27,539 bases of DNA from Pseudomonadaceae bacterium UBA836 (GTDB taxonomy: Bacteria; Pseudomonadota; Gammaproteobacteria; Pseudomonadales; Pseudomonadaceae): positions 1 to 27,539 of the forward strand of contig DBHE01000124.1 in the NCBI GenBank assembly GCA_002296055.1. The letters are read 5' to 3'. Below, one piece after another: positions 25,224-27,539 of the stretch. Both the position numbers and the translations under genes were made by a program. The notes under the pieces are model-generated. The model saw only the letters and a program-made list of their open reading frames with translations. It was not told the origin of the DNA and ran no database searches. The number at the start of each line of letters is the position of its first letter. Within the stretch, counting starts at the first letter, position 1.

Positions 25224-25759
25224 GCGCGGCGACCGCACTGCTCGGCACTGCCCAGGTGCTGCACAAAGTTGCAGGGGCGCGTGCGGCTATCCAGTTGCGG
25301 CTCAAGAATACGCGTCCACGCGGTGCGACAGGCGTTGGTCGAGCCAGGCATGCAGGCCACCAGCGTACGGTTTGCCAGGCCGGCCAGCGCGCGGGACTGG
25401 ATGGTGGAGGTGCCGATATCTTCTACCGATACCTGACGGAACAGCTCACCAAAACCTTCCACCTGCTTGTCCAGCAAAGGGGCGACGGCCTCCGGCGTGC
25501 TGTCTCGCCCGGTAAAGCCGGTGCCACCAGTAATCAGCACTACTTCCACCTGCGGGTCGGCAATCCACGCCGACACCACCGCACGAATACGGTAAAGGTC
25601 ATCCGGGTAGAGCTGGCGGTCGACCAGGCTGTGGCCCGCCGCCTGCAGGCTATCGACCAACAACTGGCCGGAGCTGTCGGATTCCAGGGTGCGCGTATCG
25701 CTGACGGTGAGTACCGCGATATTGAGGGGGCTGAAGGGGGCGTCTGGCTTGCTGCTCAT
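25220..25759 (-). CDS. moaB: Molybdenum cofactor biosynthesis protein B (MoaB/Mog family)
   Basis: This MoaB/Mog-family protein binds molybdopterin and takes part in its adenylylation before MoeA acts. The 179-residue product contains [17 protein letters not shown] near the N-terminus, the substrate loop [17 protein letters not shown], the [18 protein letters not shown] segment and the [12 protein letters not shown] segment, all typical of MoaB. It is the first gene of a coupled moaB-moeA pair and diverges from mobA across 106 bases. Confidence 0.94.
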   Translation of the reverse strand: MSSKPDAPFSPLNIAVLTVSDTRTLESDSSGQLLVDSLQAAGHSLVDRQLYPDDLYRIRAVVSAWIADPQVEVVLITGGTGFTGRDSTPEAVAPLLDKQVEGFGELFRQVSVEDIGTSTIQSRALAGLANRTLVACMPGSTNACRTAWTRILEPQLDSRTRPCNFVQHLGSAEQCGRRA

Positions 25760-25808
25760 GGCGGGAATCCTTGTTGAAGAAAAATCATCAAAGCGCAGAC
25801 AGGCATAT

Positions 25809-25837
25809 TTGTCCGCAGCTTGCCGCGCTGTTATAAC
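25809..25837 (+). promoter_or_regulatory. Putative mobA promoter
   Basis: TTGTCC (25809-25814) and TATAAC (25832-25837) are 17 bases apart. The -10 matches 5 of 6 bases and the -35 matches 4. They lie about 30 bases before the mobA start, in the gap shared with divergent moaB. Confidence 0.45.
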
Positions 25838-25865
25838 ACAGGGCAGCGCAGCTCGGACTCATCCC

Positions 25866-26444
25866 ATGGCCCAACCTTTCACCCTCAGCACCCTGCTCCT
25901 GGCCGGCGGCCAAGGCAGCCGACTGGGCGGTATCGACAAGGGCCTGATGCCATTTGACGGCGAGCCGGTGGCGGCGCGCTTGAGTCGCCTGTTAGCGCAA
26001 GTGGGTAGCGAGGTGCTGATCAGCTGCAACCGCAATGCTGGCCGCTACAGCCAGTGGGCCAACCGCCTGGTAAGCGACCCGCAGCCGGACTACCCCGGCC
26101 CGCTGCTCGGCATGCTCAGCGCGCTGCGCGTGGCCAGGGGTAGTCACCTGCTGGTAGTGCCCTGTGATATGCCGCTGCTGGACGCGCCCCTATTACATTC
26201 GCTGGTCACGCTGGCCAACGAACACCCTGAGCGAGCGATTGCACTGCAGAGCGGAAGACAACTGCAGCCGCTGGTCTGCGTCCTACCGCTCAGCCTGCTC
26301 AACACGCTGGAGCGTGCCTGGCAAGCCGGCCAACGCAGCCCGCGCCGCTGGCTGATCGAGCAACAGGTGATCACCCTGCCCATCGCCGAAGACGACCCGC
26401 GCCTGCTCAACGCCAACACCCTCAGCGCCTGGCAAGACAGCTGA
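25866..26444 (+). CDS. mobA: Molybdenum cofactor guanylyltransferase MobA
   Basis: MobA transfers GMP from GTP to the molybdenum cofactor, giving the guanine-dinucleotide form used by DMSO-reductase-type enzymes. The 192-residue product has the nucleotidyltransferase loop LLAGGQGSRLGGIDKGLMPF (about 11-30, with K25), then VSDPQPDYPGPLLGMLSAL and CDMPLLD (metal site). The ATG at 25866 gives the usual length; the open frame continues upstream to 25689 but overlaps moaB on the other strand. It is divergent from moaB-moeA, so the three genes form one functional cluster. Confidence 0.94.
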   Translation: MAQPFTLSTLLLAGGQGSRLGGIDKGLMPFDGEPVAARLSRLLAQVGSEVLISCNRNAGRYSQWANRLVSDPQPDYPGPLLGMLSALRVARGSHLLVVPCDMPLLDAPLLHSLVTLANEHPERAIALQSGRQLQPLVCVLPLSLLNTLERAWQAGQRSPRRWLIEQQVITLPIAEDDPRLLNANTLSAWQDS

Positions 26445-26497
26445 CAAGCAGCCCTCGCGTATCCGCCCAGCCGCAACCGCCAGCCCCGCTAACTCCG

Positions 26498-26519
26498 CGA
26501 AAAACGGCAATTTTTTTCG
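26498..26519. other. Small hairpin after mobA
   Basis: CGAAAAA (26498-26504) and TTTTTCG (26513-26519) can pair around an eight-base loop, and GGCAAT/ATTGCC offers an alternative pairing over 26506-26525. It lies 53 bases beyond mobA and just before the tRNA promoter. It could act as a weak terminator; the stem is AT-rich. Confidence 0.25.
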
Positions 26520-26527
26520 ATTGCCTC

Positions 26528-26555
26528 TTGTGCCATCAGCTCTTTTAGGTAAAAT
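26528..26555 (+). promoter_or_regulatory. Putative tRNA-Pro promoter
   Basis: TAAAAT (26550-26555) lies 11 bases before the tRNA, a suitable -10 distance. The matching -35, TTGTGC at 26528-26533 with a 16-base spacer, is weak. GCCGCCC follows the -10, the GC-rich discriminator typical of stable RNA genes under stringent control. Confidence 0.5.
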
Positions 26556-26566
26556 GCCGCCCACAA

Positions 26567-26643
26567 CGGAGCGTAGCGCAGCCTGGTAGCGCGTCTCGTT
26601 CGGGACGAGAAGGTCGCTGGTTCGATTCCAGTCGCTCCGACCA
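26567..26643 (+). tRNA. tRNA-Pro (anticodon CGG)
   Basis: This is a 77-base tRNA with an encoded CCA end (26641-26643). The acceptor arms CGGAGCG (26567-26573) and CGCTCCG (26633-26639) pair fully, with discriminator A. The D loop reads AGCCTGGTAGC, and the anticodon stem TCTCG/CGAGA encloses the loop TTCGGGA with anticodon CGG, which reads CCG proline codons. The T loop is TTCGATT within GCTGG/CCAGT. It is a single gene with its own promoter and terminator. Confidence 0.97.
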
Positions 26644-26648
26644 ACAGC

Positions 26649-26687
26649 AAAAACCCCTGACTCATTGAGTCAGGGGTTTTTCTTTAT
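26649..26687. terminator. Bidirectional Rho-independent terminator between tRNA-Pro and acnA
   Basis: A 16-base arm (AAAAACCCCTGACTCA) and its exact complement lie around a single T, giving a CATTG loop. The hairpin ends in TTTTTCTTT on the + strand and in a T-run on the - strand, so it can stop the tRNA transcript and the convergent acnA transcript. Confidence 0.92.
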
Positions 26688-26735
26688 CCGCTCCAAAAAA
26701 GCAGGCGACCGGGCTGTTACCCGGCCGCCGCCCCG

Positions 26736-27539
26736 TCAGTCCAGCATTTCGCGCAGCACGTGGTGCAGAATGCCGCCCGCCTTGAAGTAGGCAATCTCGT
26801 TGGCGGTATCGATACGACACAGCACCTCAAACTCGACGACCTTGCCTTCCGGCGTATGCGCCTTCACCTGCAGACGCTGCCCCGGCTTGATGTTGTCATC
26901 AATGCCGAGAATATCGATCTGCTCATGCCCATCCAGGCCCAGCTCCGCGACGTTCTTGCCATCAACAAACTGCAGCGGCAGCACGCCCATGCCAACCAGG
27001 TTGGAGCGGTGAATACGCTCAAAGCTCTCGGCCAGCACCGCCTTCACGCCCAACAGGTTGGTGCCCTTGGCGGCCCAGTCACGGCTTGAACCAGTGCCAT
27101 ACTCCTTACCGGCAAGCACCACCAGCGGCGTGCCTTCGCTCTGATAGCGCATGGCGGCATCGTAAATCGACAGGCGCTCGCCGGAGGGCACGTGGATGGT
27201 CTCGCCACCTTCTTCGCCGCCCAGCATGCGGTTGCGAATACGGATGTTGGCGAAGGTACCGCGCATCATCACCTCGTGGTTACCACGACGCGAGCCGTAG
27301 GAGTTGAAGTCATCCGGCTCGACACCTTGGGCCTGCAGATATTCACCTGCGGGCGAGCTGGCCTTGATGTTGCCGGCCGGCGAGATGTGGTCAGTGGTAA
27401 TGGAGTCACCAAACACCGCCAGCACCCGCGCCTGCTCAACCGACTGCAGCGGCGCCAGCGGCTGGTCGATGGTTTCAAAGTACGGCGGATGCTTCACGTA
27501 GGTGGAGCCATCGCTCCAGGCGTAGGTCTTGCCCTCGCC
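26736..27539 (-). CDS. acnA: Aconitate hydratase A (5' part outside window)
   Basis: AcnA is the [4Fe-4S] enzyme that interconverts citrate and isocitrate in the TCA cycle. The frame is open to the window edge, giving the last 267 residues of a protein usually near 900. This is the C-terminal swivel domain: [16 protein letters not shown], the [18 protein letters not shown] segment with catalytic-site residues, [17 protein letters not shown], and [20 protein letters not shown], the last typical of the AcnA/IRP1 type rather than AcnB. The catalytic cysteines lie in the missing part. It converges on the tRNA gene across a shared terminator. Confidence 0.95.
   Translation of the reverse strand, partial: GEGKTYAWSDGSTYVKHPPYFETIDQPLAPLQSVEQARVLAVFGDSITTDHISPAGNIKASSPAGEYLQAQGVEPDDFNSYGSRRGNHEVMMRGTFANIRIRNRMLGGEEGGETIHVPSGERLSIYDAAMRYQSEGTPLVVLAGKEYGTGSSRDWAAKGTNLLGVKAVLAESFERIHRSNLVGMGVLPLQFVDGKNVAELGLDGHEQIDILGIDDNIKPGQRLQVKAHTPEGKVVEFEVLCRIDTANEIAYFKAGGILHHVLREMLD

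Noticed and set aside
26567..26643. tRNA-Pro as an integration site for a mobile element
   Set aside because: The housekeeping gene acnA follows directly behind a terminator, with no integrase and no repeated tRNA 3' end nearby.

Overview
The window looks like a chromosomal segment of a GC-rich gammaproteobacterium of the Pseudomonas group. A marine or halophilic lineage (Halopseudomonas-like) is my guess, not something the sequence proves. The reasons are the gene order ccoNOQP-ccoGHIS-SafE-anr-apt, the typical Pseudomonas protein variants, and the single-domain voltage-gated sodium channel. No phage, plasmid, insertion sequence or CRISPR array is present.

Region 1 (2-9921, all + strand) is a microaerobic respiration block. 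It holds the structural genes of a cbb3-type cytochrome c oxidase (ccoN cut by the window edge, then ccoO, ccoQ, ccoP), a strong terminator, the assembly and copper-delivery genes (ccoG, ccoH, ccoI, ccoS and a SafE-like membrane gene), the oxygen-sensing regulator anr, and apt. Many of these genes overlap or nearly touch. hemN, which in P. aeruginosa lies between the SafE-like gene and anr, is absent.

Region 2 (9968-15211) is more lineage-specific. It has a NavAb-type bacterial sodium channel, a NarL-type response regulator, a convergent hybrid histidine kinase, a 182-residue protein I do not recognise, and a zinc-less MDR oxidoreductase of the CurA type.

Region 3 (15245-18954) handles glycerol 3-phosphate: glpD on the - strand and glpK on the + strand, with the tRNA-editing deacylase ybaK just before glpK. 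glpF and glpR are not here. The glpD promoter overlaps a site resembling the E. coli GlpR half-operator.

Region 4 (18955-19565) is a tandem array of four and a half palindromic repeat units between the convergent glpK and iron genes.

Region 5 (19566-23784, - strand) is a periplasmic iron-uptake operon, efeU-efeO-efeB-efeM. The cupredoxin-carrying EfeO has lost the HxxE metal motif of its imelysin domain, while the separate EfeM keeps it.

Region 6 (24018-26444) is molybdenum cofactor synthesis: moaB-moeA on the - strand with divergent mobA. The window closes with a tRNA-Pro(CGG), a symmetrical terminator, and the C-terminal part of acnA.

I did not find a clearly new multi-gene system. The items most worth a second look are the sodium channel and its neighbours, the apparent division of labour between EfeO and EfeM, the repeat array, and the unexplained two-component pair with its neighbouring hypothetical gene.
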